Source: Puia sp.
Lineage (GTDB): Bacteria; Bacteroidota; Bacteroidia; Chitinophagales; Chitinophagaceae
Direction of reading: 5' to 3'
Assembly (NCBI GenBank): GCA_031292515.1
Contig: JARLGZ010000279.1
Span: forward strand, 62,001-126,000
Length of the DNA: 64,000 bases
Shown: positions 37,201 to 47,730 of the stretch, piece after piece
Layout of the letters: every line of letters begins with the position of its first letter
Numbering within the stretch: the stretch's first letter is position 1
Notes under the pieces: generated by a model
Databases searched by the model: none
What the model was told of the DNA's origin: nothing
What the model saw: the letters and a program-made list of their open reading frames with translations, nothing else
Translations under genes and position numbers: made by a program

Positions 37201-38125
37201 GCTGGTTGGCTGTTGTGAGTGATAAAAAATAGTCTTCCAGTGAATGCCGCTGCCGGATTCCCATGATCCTGACACCCTGTCGCACCAGGGCAGCCGTAAA
37301 ATCCGGGATACGGCCCTTATCCATTTTAAAAACCAGCTGCTTCTGTCGCTGCTCCCTGAAAAAAGGCTGCCAGGACGAACGCAGGACCCATTCCATCGTA
37401 TAGACAGGATCCGCGGTGTCCAATTCCACCAAGGTCTGGGCGGGATCGAACAACTCCTCCACTGAACCTTCCACGATCCTTTTTCCCCGGTCCATGATTA
37501 GCATCCTGCCGGCAATCAGCTCCATCTCACTGAGCAGGTGCGAGGAGACCAGGACCGTCTTGCCTTCTTCCCGGCTAAGATGCAGGATCAGGTTCCGCAT
37601 GTCCGCAATTCCCTGCGGGTCGAGCCCATTGGTCGGCTCGTCTAATACCACGAGCCGGGGATCGTTCACGAGTGCCACTCCAATGCCCAGCCGCTGTTTC
37701 ATCCCCTGCGAAAAAGTCTTTACCTTGTAATGTGCCCTTTCCGCCAATCCCACCTGCTCCAGTTGTTCCATGAGCCGTTTATGAGAGACAGCCAGTCCGC
37801 CCATCCGGGCAAAAAGTGAAAGATTCTCATACGCCGTAAGGTATTTGTACAGATCGGGTCTTTCAATCACGGCGCCCACCTGCCGAAGGATCTCCCTTCG
37901 GTGCGTCCGCAGATTCATACCGAATATTTCTATCTCGCCCTCGTCAGGTTTGATAAGGGTCAGCAGCATCCGGATCGTGGTGGATTTGCCTGCCCCGTTC
38001 TGCCCGAGAAAGCCATAAATATCCCCCCGGTTGACGGTAAACGAAAGCCCATCGACAGCCCGGATATCCCCGAAATACTTGCTTAACCGTTCGACCTTTA
38101 TAAGGGGGGGAGGGAGGGAAGGCAT
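37169..38125 (-). CDS. ABC transporter ATP-binding protein
   Basis: 318 residues from ATG 38125; the longer frame to 38197 covers upstream sequence with hairpin motifs. Walker A GQNGAGKST, signature FSQGMKQRLG, Walker B LVVLDEPTNGLDPQG and the H-loop (VLVSSHLLSEME) are all intact. The C-terminal extension (about 220-318) is typical of gliding/antibiotic/Na-exporter type ATPases. It overlaps and pairs with the permease at 36319-37200. Confidence 0.95.
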   Translation of the reverse strand: MPSLPPPLIKVERLSKYFGDIRAVDGLSFTVNRGDIYGFLGQNGAGKSTTIRMLLTLIKPDEGEIEIFGMNLRTHRREILRQVGAVIERPDLYKYLTAYENLSLFARMGGLAVSHKRLMEQLEQVGLAERAHYKVKTFSQGMKQRLGIGVALVNDPRLVVLDEPTNGLDPQGIADMRNLILHLSREEGKTVLVSSHLLSEMELIAGRMLIMDRGKRIVEGSVEELFDPAQTLVELDTADPVYTMEWVLRSSWQPFFREQRQKQLVFKMDKGRIPDFTAALVRQGVRIMGIRQRHSLEDYFLSLTTANQHVETFTDRTL

Positions 38126-38644
38126 AATAAATTGAACTGTTTTGACCGGTGACAAGAATACGTAATTTACGAAGTAAATGCTTAATAATGAATACAAAAC
38201 AACTGATCAATAGTTGGGCGGAAGCCAAAATATCTCAAAAAAACCGGCTCCCCTATTGCATAAACAGAATGTGTTGCCTATCTTTGGCTTACCATCCTTT
38301 GACAATCCTGTACAGTAAGAACGAAAGAGTGTTCTTACAACCAATTCCCCAAAAAACCTCCGAGAATCAGGCATTGTTTTTTCTCTTTTGTTTCCGTCAC
38401 CGTTTAACACGGATCAAATCTTCTTCCAATAGCTATGCAATCCCGGCCCTCCATGTCTCCTGAAAAACGCATGAATCGTGTGCGTGTACTGTCGTAATCT
38501 CGTAAAAAGCCCATTCTCCTTTTGCTTACCGTTTACGCGTGTTTTATAAATTGATAGAAAGTTCCTCCTTCCTCTGAATCGCCCCGATTGATTTGAAATC
38601 AATGTGCTTTACCACTTATTGTTTAACGTCTGAAACTTTTTAAC
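38126..38644. other. Divergent intergenic region with two small inverted repeats
   Basis: The region separates the minus-strand ABC operon from the + strand T9SS protein gene. A perfect 8-bp inverted repeat GTAAGAAC/GTTCTTAC (38315-38322, 38331-38338) and a 6-bp one ATTTAC/GTAAAT (38165-38170, 38174-38179) are visible, possible operator or hairpin sites. No convincing gene was found. Confidence 0.5.
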
Positions 38645-40069
38645 ATGAAGAGGAATTTACAACACATCGTATTGCTGTCCGCAATGGTCTTATCTGCATC
38701 CGGGGTATTTGCAGGCATTGCCGACAACTTCAATTCCCGCAACGGCATCGCCCTTTCCGAAGTCAAAGGCTATCTGCAGGGCAATTGCTGGTTTTTCTCG
38801 GATTTTGATGTCAATCGCAACGGATGGTCGCCCAATCTCGAAGGAGACGGCGCGATGGTTTCCGGTTCAGGAGCCAGCGCCACCGAAACGACGGGCATTT
38901 ATACGCCGCTCCTTGACATCAATGGGCCGGTCAGCATCTCCTTCAAATACAAATTCAACCTGCCCGTGCAGGACAGAAGGTGGATAAAAATATATGCGGC
39001 CTATGCCAACGACAAGACCGCCTTTTTATTGGACAGCATAGAGCTGACCGGCTCTACGAACACGACTATCTACACCTATCAAAAATCCCTGACGCCCCAA
39101 TCCACCGGGCTTTACAAATTATATATCAACTACCAGGGCATCGGCGGCAGCGAGCGGATCGCCATCGACCAGCTCTCGATCAGTGCGCCCACACACTATG
39201 CTTCAACCTGCAACACCGCGCCGGTGGCCCTTTCCGACAAGTTCCAGGGCACGGAGCAGTTTACCGCCACCGGAAACGTCCTGGCGAACGACTATGACGC
39301 GAACCACGAATTACTGACGGCCTACCTGTTGACGGACTCTCCGGATGGAAATATAAGCCTGAATGCAAACGGGGACTTCGTTTTCGCCCCGATGCCCGGG
39401 TTTACCGGCAGCTCCACCCATTTCACCTACAAGGTGTGTGATGACGGATATCCTTCCCTGTGCTCGCTGACAACCACCGCGACGATTAACTTCCCTGTCA
39501 AATCTATGCTTTCGGGTCTGAACGCGATGTATGACCATAACGAGGTGGCCATCAACTGGAGCCTCGCCGCAGGCAATCGTTGCGACCGCTTTGAAATCGA
39601 GAGAAGCCTGAATGGAGAAAAGTTTGAGAAAGTCGGCGAAGTACGGGCCGGCGGGAGCAGCGCAAGCCGGCAGAATTATCTTTTCACCGATAAGGTAGCC
39701 GAAAACAAAGCCAGAAAGAACGACCTGTATTACAGGCTCAGATTGATAGACGCTGCCAGCAAGACTTCTTATTCAAAGGTGATGATCGTTCGCACTTACG
39801 GAACCAAAAGCGTGACAGCAGTGAGCGTGACCCCTGATCCCATAATCAACGACATACAGGTGAACGTCCAGCTGAAGGAAAAATCCTTCGTGATGATGAA
39901 AGTAACAGATAACAACGGAAGCGAAGTGTTGAAGAAGACGGCTATCGGCAGCCTGGGCGCCAACAACTACAACCTGGAAGGCACGAGCCAATTGCAACCC
40001 GGTATGTACCTGCTCGAAGTTATCATTAATAGCAACGAACGACTGACGATGAGACTGGCAAAGAGCTAG
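38645..40069 (+). CDS. Secreted protein with cadherin-like repeat and T9SS sorting domain
   Basis: 474 residues. A signal peptide (VLLSAMVLSASGVFAG) is followed by a jelly-roll-like N-terminal region (about 25-180), a cadherin/Ig-like tandem domain (GNVLANDYDANHE to TTATINFPVKS, about 195-280), a fibronectin-like segment with FEIERSLNGEKFEKVGEV, and a C-terminal type A sorting domain ending in PGMYLLEVIINSNERLTMRLAKS. It should be exported by the gliding-associated type IX system and attached to or released from the surface. No enzyme motif is visible; adhesion is a guess. A strong hairpin terminator follows at 40202-40238. Confidence 0.85.
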   Translation: MKRNLQHIVLLSAMVLSASGVFAGIADNFNSRNGIALSEVKGYLQGNCWFFSDFDVNRNGWSPNLEGDGAMVSGSGASATETTGIYTPLLDINGPVSISFKYKFNLPVQDRRWIKIYAAYANDKTAFLLDSIELTGSTNTTIYTYQKSLTPQSTGLYKLYINYQGIGGSERIAIDQLSISAPTHYASTCNTAPVALSDKFQGTEQFTATGNVLANDYDANHELLTAYLLTDSPDGNISLNANGDFVFAPMPGFTGSSTHFTYKVCDDGYPSLCSLTTTATINFPVKSMLSGLNAMYDHNEVAINWSLAAGNRCDRFEIERSLNGEKFEKVGEVRAGGSSASRQNYLFTDKVAENKARKNDLYYRLRLIDAASKTSYSKVMIVRTYGTKSVTAVSVTPDPIINDIQVNVQLKEKSFVMMKVTDNNGSEVLKKTAIGSLGANNYNLEGTSQLQPGMYLLEVIINSNERLTMRLAKS

Positions 40070-40201
40070 ACGAGAATTACAGAGACGCTGATGAACATGA
40101 ATTGAGAAAGACAAACAGACGAAACAGGAGCAACTATAAATAAGGCCAATACTAACTGCTATTAGCCAGGCCAAAATGCAGGAAAGAAAATTAATGGTTT
40201 T

Positions 40202-40238
40202 AAAGAGGTCGTCCAAAAGTAAAGGGGACGACCTCTTT
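40202..40238 (+). terminator. 13-bp stem hairpin, first copy of a repeated element
   Basis: AAAGAGGTCGTCC (40202-40214) and GGACGACCTCTTT (40226-40238) pair perfectly around an 11-base loop, followed by TTT-rich sequence on the + strand and preceded by AAA, so it could stop transcription in both directions. Stem and loop closely match the hairpin at 51116-51155. Confidence 0.8.
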
Positions 40239-40274
40239 CCGTTTGATACGCTTCATAGCCCCGGAACCGAATGA

Positions 40275-40574
40275 TTAGCCGCTCCCATTAGCGTTACCAA
40301 GATACGATTGAAGACTCTGCACATATTCCGAAAAGGCCTCGATCCCGGCGGTAGTGATCCGGCAAATGGTCTGTGGGTAATTGTCCTTGAACTGCTTGGT
40401 AACATCGATATAGCCCGCCTCCTTCAGCTTATTGATCTGTACGCTCAGATTGCCGGCGGAGGCATTCGTCTTCTCCCGGATAAAGGTGAATTCAGCCTCC
40501 CTGACGCTAATCAGAAGGGAGACGACCGCCAATCGTAACTGAGAATGCAATATAGGGTTGAGGTCTTTAAACAT
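40275..40574 (-). CDS. Winged-helix transcriptional regulator (HTH_34-like)
   Basis: 99 residues. A single winged-helix domain: HSQLRLAVVSLLIS, then ASAGNLSVQINKLKEAGYIDVTKQF forms the recognition helix and wing. It resembles small MarR/ArsR-like regulators of Bacteroidota, which are often found beside a small membrane protein, as here. It has no metal-binding Cys. It probably represses its own operon; the signal is unknown. Confidence 0.87.
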   Translation of the reverse strand: MFKDLNPILHSQLRLAVVSLLISVREAEFTFIREKTNASAGNLSVQINKLKEAGYIDVTKQFKDNYPQTICRITTAGIEAFSEYVQSLQSYLGNANGSG

Positions 40575-40607
40575 TTTAGCATTGCTGTTTATGACGATCC
40601 GGACCGC

Positions 40608-40923
40608 TTACGACAATCCAACGGATAGTTTCGAGGCTTTTGCGTTGCGGATCCTGAACAAATGGCCCGGTATGATATAGCTGATAAAAATGGCCCCTGC
40701 CGCAAACAAAGCCTGGTAATCGAAATCAAACCAGATGGCGATGGATGCCAGGACGAAACTGGCCGATGCTGGCTGCAAATGAGCACCATCCCCACAGTAG
40801 AAAGTAACGGCTGTTCTCAAAGACGTTTTGCCGCGTCCTGTCAATCATGCTTTGAATGAGCCGAATACTTTGTTCCGGCGAGAAATCGTCTGAGAAATCG
40901 TCTGTTTGGCTATCCATATGCAA
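40608..40923 (-). pseudogene. Small membrane protein gene broken by a one-base frameshift
   Basis: The first frame from 40923 reads a plausible start (residues ...SIRLIQSMIDRTRQNVF, then a membrane segment LLWGWCSFAASIGQF) and then goes wrong. The continuation (VLASIAIWFDFDYQALFAAGAIFISYIIPGHLF) is in another frame that ends at 40608. Dropping one base near 40755 (minus strand TTT-C-GTC) joins the two into a protein of about 102 residues with two to three membrane helices. It lies directly upstream of the winged-helix gene. It could be a real mutation, a sequencing error or, less likely, a +1 recoding site. Confidence 0.75.
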
Positions 40924-40938
40924 AAAATAAATTGTTTT

Positions 40939-41622
40939 TTATTGGCACTTTGCCAGCATGTCCTCCGTCTGCTGCTGTCCCCATTTCGGATAGAGCGGCT
41001 TGGGTTGTGCGACTTTAAAAAGAGCCAGAGACTTTTCGAAGAGAGGCTTTGCCTTGTCTTTTCCACCACCATATTGGGAAGGCGTGTTGAACAGGCTCAT
41101 CCCCTGCAGGTAGTAGAGACGGGGATTATTGGGATCCGCCTGCATTCCTTTCTTCAGGGCAGCGGACGCTTCCATTCCGTTCGTCTGCCAGCGGCTCTGC
41201 GGATCGACCAGCATCTGCTGGGTGGCGGCCATATTTTCAATGGTATAAAGCTCGGAATTTGTTTCCAGCGCTTCCGCCTTTGCAAGCAGCGCCTTTATCT
41301 TCTCGGCATTAGCATCCTTGTCCTTTGTTTCGGGGCTCCATCCGATCCATGTCTGGGCGAGGGCGGCATAATAGTAGGGCAACCATTTTGTCTTTTCGGC
41401 GTCGCCGATACGCTCGAAGTTGCCGGCAAGGTTCTGCAGGTCCGGGATCGACTTGGACGAGTCCAGCAAGGCGATATTCCTCTGCATGGATTGGGTGTAT
41501 TTGTCGGATTGGCCCACCGCCTCCAGGGAAACGAAAAAGACCAGTGCCATTAACAACGCTTTCCCCGACTGACCGACAGGAGAAGTCCTGCTTTTCGAAT
41601 GTTCATGAATGTTCGGTTGCAT
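40939..41622 (-). CDS. Secreted TPR-like protein of unknown function
   Basis: 227 residues. A hydrophobic segment (LLMALVFFVSLEAVGQ, residues 23-38) looks like a signal peptide after a charged lead; ATG 41550 is an alternative start. The mature part is all helical with TPR-like pairs (NPRLYYLQGMSLF, KPLFEKSLALF). It is followed by the split membrane protein and regulator genes, and lies downstream of the TonB-receptor gene, all on one strand, so it may be part of the same unit. No specific function can be given. Confidence 0.75.
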   Translation of the reverse strand: MQPNIHEHSKSRTSPVGQSGKALLMALVFFVSLEAVGQSDKYTQSMQRNIALLDSSKSIPDLQNLAGNFERIGDAEKTKWLPYYYAALAQTWIGWSPETKDKDANAEKIKALLAKAEALETNSELYTIENMAATQQMLVDPQSRWQTNGMEASAALKKGMQADPNNPRLYYLQGMSLFNTPSQYGGGKDKAKPLFEKSLALFKVAQPKPLYPKWGQQQTEDMLAKCQ

Positions 41623-41658
41623 GAGTTGATTTTTATTGGTTTATTAAAGTAGTATGTA

Positions 41659-43944
41659 TTACAAATTGTTATTGATGGCATCCTGTGACCGGTCGACCCC
41701 CCAACTCAAAAAACAGCCGATAAAATAGAACCGGCTGGCCGGAGGAGTAATGGCTTGTTTATACAAACCGCTGTACGAGTAATTATATCCATATACCGCA
41801 TTATACCCCAGCACATTACTGACACTTGCAAACAGCACTACGAAGGTTCTGGCTTTCGTATTCCCTATGCTGGGAACGTATTCCGCACTGAAATTCAATG
41901 TATTATAATCCTTTGTTTTGCCCTGATCACCCAAATAATATTGGTTGTTCCCGTTCAGCATGAAATTGTAGTAGGGCCGGCCCGTCGCGTAACTATAGGT
42001 CAGGTTGACCCCCGACTTGATCTTCGTGAAAAATCGCTTCATCACGATGGAAGCCGTATGGGTGGCGGCAAAACTTGGCATCAATTGCTCCGTATAATTG
42101 AGATAGTTGCGTTTTGTATCCAGGTAGGAATAACTGATCCAATAATCGAAGTTCCTGATGGTCTTTTTATCCCGCCAGAATAGTTCGGCCCCCCTGGCAT
42201 AACCGCTTCCGCTGTTGTTATAGGTAGAGTAGAAGTAGTTGATAGGGACCGTCTTGATGAGATCCCCGTACTTTTTATAATAGGCTTCCACCCGGAATAT
42301 CCTGTCTTTCGACATCTTCTGATAATTGATGATGTAGTGGGTAGCCTTTGTAAAACCCACGTTTGTCGTATAAAAGAGTTGGCTATTCTCGGGCTTTTGA
42401 TAAAAAATGCCATAAGCCAGCGATACCTGCGCGTCTTTACCCGTCTTATACGCCAGCGATATGCGCGGGGCGAGGTCTGACTTGCTGATCACCGAAGAAT
42501 ACTCATAACGGACACCCAGCTTTGCTGCCAGCTCATTCGTCAGGAAGATATCCGATTCCGCGAATAGTGCGTTGTAATTATCGCGAAATTTGTACAGGGT
42601 ATCTATATTGTATTCGCTTGTTCTGTACTGCTGCCGGTCGTATGAATACCAGTATTCGGAACCGAACCGGATAGAACTGATCCCGCCCAGCTTCTTGTCG
42701 AAAACCGCCTTGATCTGCGAAAGGTCCTGGCGTGAGTTCACTCCGAATTGCTTATAGTTCATCCAGAAAACAGAGTCCGGAAAAGACTTCGGCAGGTTGT
42801 TCGCATCCTGTACCTGCTGTCCGGGATTGTCCAGGTTGGTGCTATAGCTGGCGCCCAGATCCATTTTCCAGCCGTTATTAAGGTATTCCCGCCAGCTAAG
42901 GTTATTATACCAGTTGTGGTTAGTTAGCGAGAAGGCGTCTTTCATATTGAGGCTGTCCCAATCCTGCCGACGCAAACCCAGGTTATTATACGCGAACGTG
43001 GTATAGTACTTGATGATTCCCCCTCCTTTCGTCTTGATCCTGAAATTGGCGTCCGCATTATGATACTGGGGCATATTGAAATAATCGGGGACCTGTTTGA
43101 CCGCCTTGAAATAGAGCCCGGGGTTGACGTAGTTATAACTGAAACCCCAGGAGGAGTTCTTGTCTTTTGCCAACTGCTGGGTGCCCAGCCCCAGCACGAT
43201 CGGAGAAATAGAGGCGTCGACCTCGGATTTTTCGGGAAGATCGATGGATTCCAGCAATACGACGGACGACAAAGCCTGTCCGTAAAGGGCTGAATAGCCG
43301 CCCGTGCTGAATACCGTTCCCTTGAACAAAAAGGGCGAGAAGCGGCCCCGTTGCGCGATATCCGGTACGCTGGAATAATAGGGATTGTTTACCAGGGTGC
43401 CATCGATGTATTGCTTTGCTTCGTACCCGGCCCCTCCCCTTACGAATAGGCCCTCCTGCTCTCCCACCTGCTGGGCGCCCGGCAAAGTCTTAAGAGCCGC
43501 CGTAATATCCGCATTGGAACCGGCGGTCGTAGCTATGTCGAGAGAACTCAGCACAGCGCCCCGTTTTGCATCGCCGGCCGTAAAAGAACCCGCATTAATG
43601 GTTACGGCCTTCAATTCATTCAATTTCTCTTTGATGACGATATTATCCAGCCGGACCGGGTCGGCGCCAAGATTGATCGTCTGCTCAAAGGAGCTGTACC
43701 CTATATTGGTGACAGTAAGCAAAAAAGACCCCTTTTCGGTCGTCTTGAAGAGGAATGCGCCGGTAGAATCGGAGGTGGCCCCGTCATAGGAATCTTTTAG
43801 GGCGATACTGGCTCCCGCTACCGGATGTCCCCTTCCATCCCTTATTTTACCGGAAATAAGCGTCTGGGCGGGCAGAAAAGCCGACACAAACAACAGGCAG
43901 ACCAGCAGGAGAAGGGACAGAGACAGCCTTTTCATTTTTCTCAT
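41659..43944 (-). CDS. TonB-dependent receptor with carboxypeptidase-regulatory-like domain
   Basis: 761 residues from ATG 43944; earlier codons run through AT-rich upstream sequence, and the signal peptide (LSLLLLVCLLFVSAFLPAQ) fits this start. It has a CarboxypepD_reg-like domain (about 30-110), a plug (about 120-230, TLPGAQQVGEQEGLFVRGG) and a 22-strand barrel. There is no SusD partner or STN domain, so it is more like an iron-complex, vitamin or peptide receptor than a glycan importer. Substrate not determinable. Confidence 0.92.
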   Translation of the reverse strand: MRKMKRLSLSLLLLVCLLFVSAFLPAQTLISGKIRDGRGHPVAGASIALKDSYDGATSDSTGAFLFKTTEKGSFLLTVTNIGYSSFEQTINLGADPVRLDNIVIKEKLNELKAVTINAGSFTAGDAKRGAVLSSLDIATTAGSNADITAALKTLPGAQQVGEQEGLFVRGGAGYEAKQYIDGTLVNNPYYSSVPDIAQRGRFSPFLFKGTVFSTGGYSALYGQALSSVVLLESIDLPEKSEVDASISPIVLGLGTQQLAKDKNSSWGFSYNYVNPGLYFKAVKQVPDYFNMPQYHNADANFRIKTKGGGIIKYYTTFAYNNLGLRRQDWDSLNMKDAFSLTNHNWYNNLSWREYLNNGWKMDLGASYSTNLDNPGQQVQDANNLPKSFPDSVFWMNYKQFGVNSRQDLSQIKAVFDKKLGGISSIRFGSEYWYSYDRQQYRTSEYNIDTLYKFRDNYNALFAESDIFLTNELAAKLGVRYEYSSVISKSDLAPRISLAYKTGKDAQVSLAYGIFYQKPENSQLFYTTNVGFTKATHYIINYQKMSKDRIFRVEAYYKKYGDLIKTVPINYFYSTYNNSGSGYARGAELFWRDKKTIRNFDYWISYSYLDTKRNYLNYTEQLMPSFAATHTASIVMKRFFTKIKSGVNLTYSYATGRPYYNFMLNGNNQYYLGDQGKTKDYNTLNFSAEYVPSIGNTKARTFVVLFASVSNVLGYNAVYGYNYSYSGLYKQAITPPASRFYFIGCFLSWGVDRSQDAINNNL

Positions 43945-44311
43945 TCGATTTGAATCAAAAATAAAGTAGTTTATACTATAAACCAAATTATATCCCTTCA
44001 AAATCCCCTCTTTCGCCGATTTTTTACCGGTTACCGTCTCACCCTCGCAGCCGTTTTACACAGTAGTGAACTCACCGCCCCGGGTTTACCGGATCGACCC
44101 GCATCTTATCAGGAATCGACCCAAGGTCTGCCAGGAATAAAAAAAGCCAGGCTTGGAAAAGCCCGGCGGTTGTTGATCGTACCCTTTAAAACTAAACTCT
44201 TATATAGTAATTCTTATATAGTAATTCTATCTGTTTTTAAAAAGAAGCCAGGCCTGGAAAAGCCCGGCTGTTGTTGATCGTACCCTTTAAAACTAAACTC
44301 TTGTATAGTAC
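43945..44311. other. Intergenic region with duplicated terminator block
   Basis: Between the TonB-receptor start and the stop of the next minus-strand gene. The left 200 bases show only short repeats (GGATCGACCC / GGAATCGACCC). The right part holds the 101-base-period duplication described separately. Confidence 0.6.
44146..44310 (-). repeat. Two 64-bp direct repeats, each with a terminator hairpin
   Basis: 44146-44209 and 44247-44310 are near-identical (period 101). Each begins with a hairpin, GCCAGGCTT-GGAA-AAGCCCGGC in copy 1 and GCCAGGCCT-GGAA-AAGCCCGGC in copy 2, followed on the minus strand by a run of T. They are a tandem pair of terminators for the gene ending at 44312. In addition the 14-bp unit CTTATATAGTAATT is duplicated head to tail (44199-44212, 44213-44226). 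Confidence 0.85.
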
Positions 44312-45028
44312 CTAATTCGCTTTGACAAAACTTTGTGTGATGGCCTGACCACCGGTCGCTACGCGCAGCAGGTAGATCCCGATGCGCAATGCTGATATAT
44401 TCACCGTTTCATGCTGTCCGGAAGTGTTGCCGGACTTTTGCAGGACCAGTCGTCCACCGCTGTTATACACATTGTAAGAAACCGGCCTGTTCTGCCAGCC
44501 TTCCGGTAGTAATACGTTCAATTCGCTGACCGCTGGGTTGGGATAGGCGATCGGACCGCTCCCGGAGTTGGCGCCTTTGTATTGAATGACCAGTGTCTGT
44601 GAATAGCCCGCCTGCCCGTCGAGACCCACCAGCTTCAGGCGATAATATACCTGGCCGCCGCCACTTCCATTTTCAAGATCACCGATATTATCTGTAAAGA
44701 CATATTGTCTCCTGGTATCGGTATTGCCATCCGAAAAGACGATGGTTCTGTCATCATATGACTTGCCATCCGTGCTTCTTTCGAGGGTGAAATGACTGAG
44801 GTTTTCTTCGTAGCTGGTAGTCCAGTTGAATACCACCTTCTGATCCACTGGCTGCGCAGTAAAAGATATCAGATTCGGCAGGTTGACACCATTCGTTTTG
44901 ACGGCATCTGAATTCGCGGTAGTCTGAGAAAAACAGGGAGAGCCTCCCAGCAACAGACCCATTAAGATCTTCGAAACGTTATATCGGAAAAGAGAGAATG
45001 CCTTGCGGATAGGGTACAACTGTTGCAT
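44312..45028 (-). CDS. Secreted protein with T9SS type A sorting domain
   Basis: 238 residues from ATG 45028 (an earlier ATG at 45067 adds a charged lead). Signal-like segment SKILMGLLLGGSPCFSQ, then a fibronectin-like fold (FNWTTSYEENLSHFTLERSTDGKSY) and the sorting domain (IAYPNPAVSELNVLLPEG to the C-terminal FVKAN). Almost nothing is left besides the export module and one beta-sandwich, so a surface or matrix role is likely but unproven. Confidence 0.85.
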   Translation of the reverse strand: MQQLYPIRKAFSLFRYNVSKILMGLLLGGSPCFSQTTANSDAVKTNGVNLPNLISFTAQPVDQKVVFNWTTSYEENLSHFTLERSTDGKSYDDRTIVFSDGNTDTRRQYVFTDNIGDLENGSGGGQVYYRLKLVGLDGQAGYSQTLVIQYKGANSGSGPIAYPNPAVSELNVLLPEGWQNRPVSYNVYNSGGRLVLQKSGNTSGQHETVNISALRIGIYLLRVATGGQAITQSFVKAN

Positions 45029-45543
45029 ATATGTTTTTTTGGGACGGAGAATAATTAACAGTGGCACATAGTCATTGGGCTATCGGCATTCTCAGAAGGA
45101 ATTGGACATACGAATATATTCGAATGAATCAACGGACTGATTCCGGAAAAATTTTGTTGGATGGATCTTGAAGAATGAACGAAAGTCTTTCGTACGGATA
45201 ACCGGGATTGATTGAAAAGGGTGCGTTTTTCGGGGAACTTGGAGGATTGTCGTGATGACCTGACAAAGATTGAAAGAATTCCCGGATTATGCAAGCCTTT
45301 GGATTGATTTCTTGAAAGAATTTGCGCTCCACCGGATGGCATTCATCCTTCGGCAAATACAAGTAGCTGATTACGAACGGGCAAATAACGGATACAAGCT
45401 CACTAAAGCAAGAGCCGGTCTCGCTTTAGTGGGCAAAACCGGCTCGCTGAAAATACGGTATCGAAAACTATTCTGTAATACTGCTTAATTCATCCTGTCA
45501 CTTATATAGTTCACTTATATAGCGATATAGTCGCTTATACAGC
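45029..45543. other. Intergenic region between atpA and the T9SS gene
   Basis: It contains the interleaved inverted repeats at 45401-45445 and the repeat next to the atpA stop at 45497-45554. Open frames here have no recognisable protein features. No promoter was found with confidence. Confidence 0.5.
45401..45445. other. Two interleaved inverted repeats (pseudoknot-like order)
   Basis: Arm A CACTAAAGC (45401-45409) pairs with GCTTTAGTG (45423-45431), and arm B GAGCCGGT (45412-45419) pairs with ACCGGCTC (45438-45445), giving the order A-B-A'-B'. Both stems are perfect (9 and 8 bp). They could form an H-type pseudoknot or two alternative hairpins in RNA of either strand. No T run follows. Confidence 0.75.

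Positions 45544-45554
<11 letters not shown>
45497..45554 (-). repeat. 12-13 bp degenerate repeats over the atpA stop codon
   Basis: GTCACTTATATA, GTTCACTTATATA, GCGATATA, GTCGCTTATACA and GCTTACTTATACT follow one another; the last includes the atpA stop codon (TTA at 45544-45546). Confidence 0.75.
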
Positions 45555-47121
<1,567 letters not shown>

Positions 47122-47157
47122 AATTGTATTCGGTTTGAAGTTTGTTAGTTAGTCGTC

Positions 47158-47727
47158 CTATCTTATCTTATAGATAAAGTCGTTATTCTCGAACTGTTTT
47201 TTAATATTATTAAGCTCATAGGCTACGCTGCCATCGACCAACTGATCGCCCAACTCCAGGACAAAACCACCGATCAAGGCCTCATCTACTACCGTCTGCA
47301 GCTCTATTTTCTGGATATGCTGCGCGTCTCTCACCTTTTCCAGGATCGACTGTTTCAACTCTTCGCTGACAGGCACCGCGGTAGTGAGCTTCGCCGTATG
47401 GATACCCTGATGTTCCTTGTATTGGTCGATAAAGGCCGTGACGATCTCGGGCAGATAGGATTCGCGCCCTTTTCGCAATAATAATTTATTGAAGGTAGCC
47501 GTGATGACGGATATTTTACCGGCACCGATGGCATCCAGTATCTTATCCTTTTTATCGGCCCTGACGACGGGACTCTTCAAAAGGACCACCAGTTCCCGGC
47601 TGCCTTTGAAAGCGGCCTGGAGAAAAAGCATGTCGTTATAAACGGCATCCAGCTGACCCTTCTCTATTGCCAGGTCTAGTATCGATTTGGCATATCTTGC
47701 TGCTAAACGGGGATTGGGCAACGCCAT
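47158..47727 (-). CDS. atpH: ATP synthase F1 subunit delta
   Basis: 189 residues of the OSCP/delta family, connecting the F1 head to the b stalk. The start MALPNPRLAARYAKSILDLA and the C-terminal LGDQLVDGSVAYELNNIKKQ segment are typical. It is 3 bases from atpF and 36 from atpA. Confidence 0.95.
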   Translation of the reverse strand: MALPNPRLAARYAKSILDLAIEKGQLDAVYNDMLFLQAAFKGSRELVVLLKSPVVRADKKDKILDAIGAGKISVITATFNKLLLRKGRESYLPEIVTAFIDQYKEHQGIHTAKLTTAVPVSEELKQSILEKVRDAQHIQKIELQTVVDEALIGGFVLELGDQLVDGSVAYELNNIKKQFENNDFIYKIR

Positions 47728-47730
47728 AAG

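Noticed and set aside
38207-38410. 67-codon minus-strand frame in the ABC/T9SS gap
   Set aside because: No recognisable features; crosses the inverted repeat at 38315-38338.
45055-45488. Several short frames on both strands in the atpA/T9SS gap
   Set aside because: None has a domain, signal peptide or start context, and they cross the inverted repeats.
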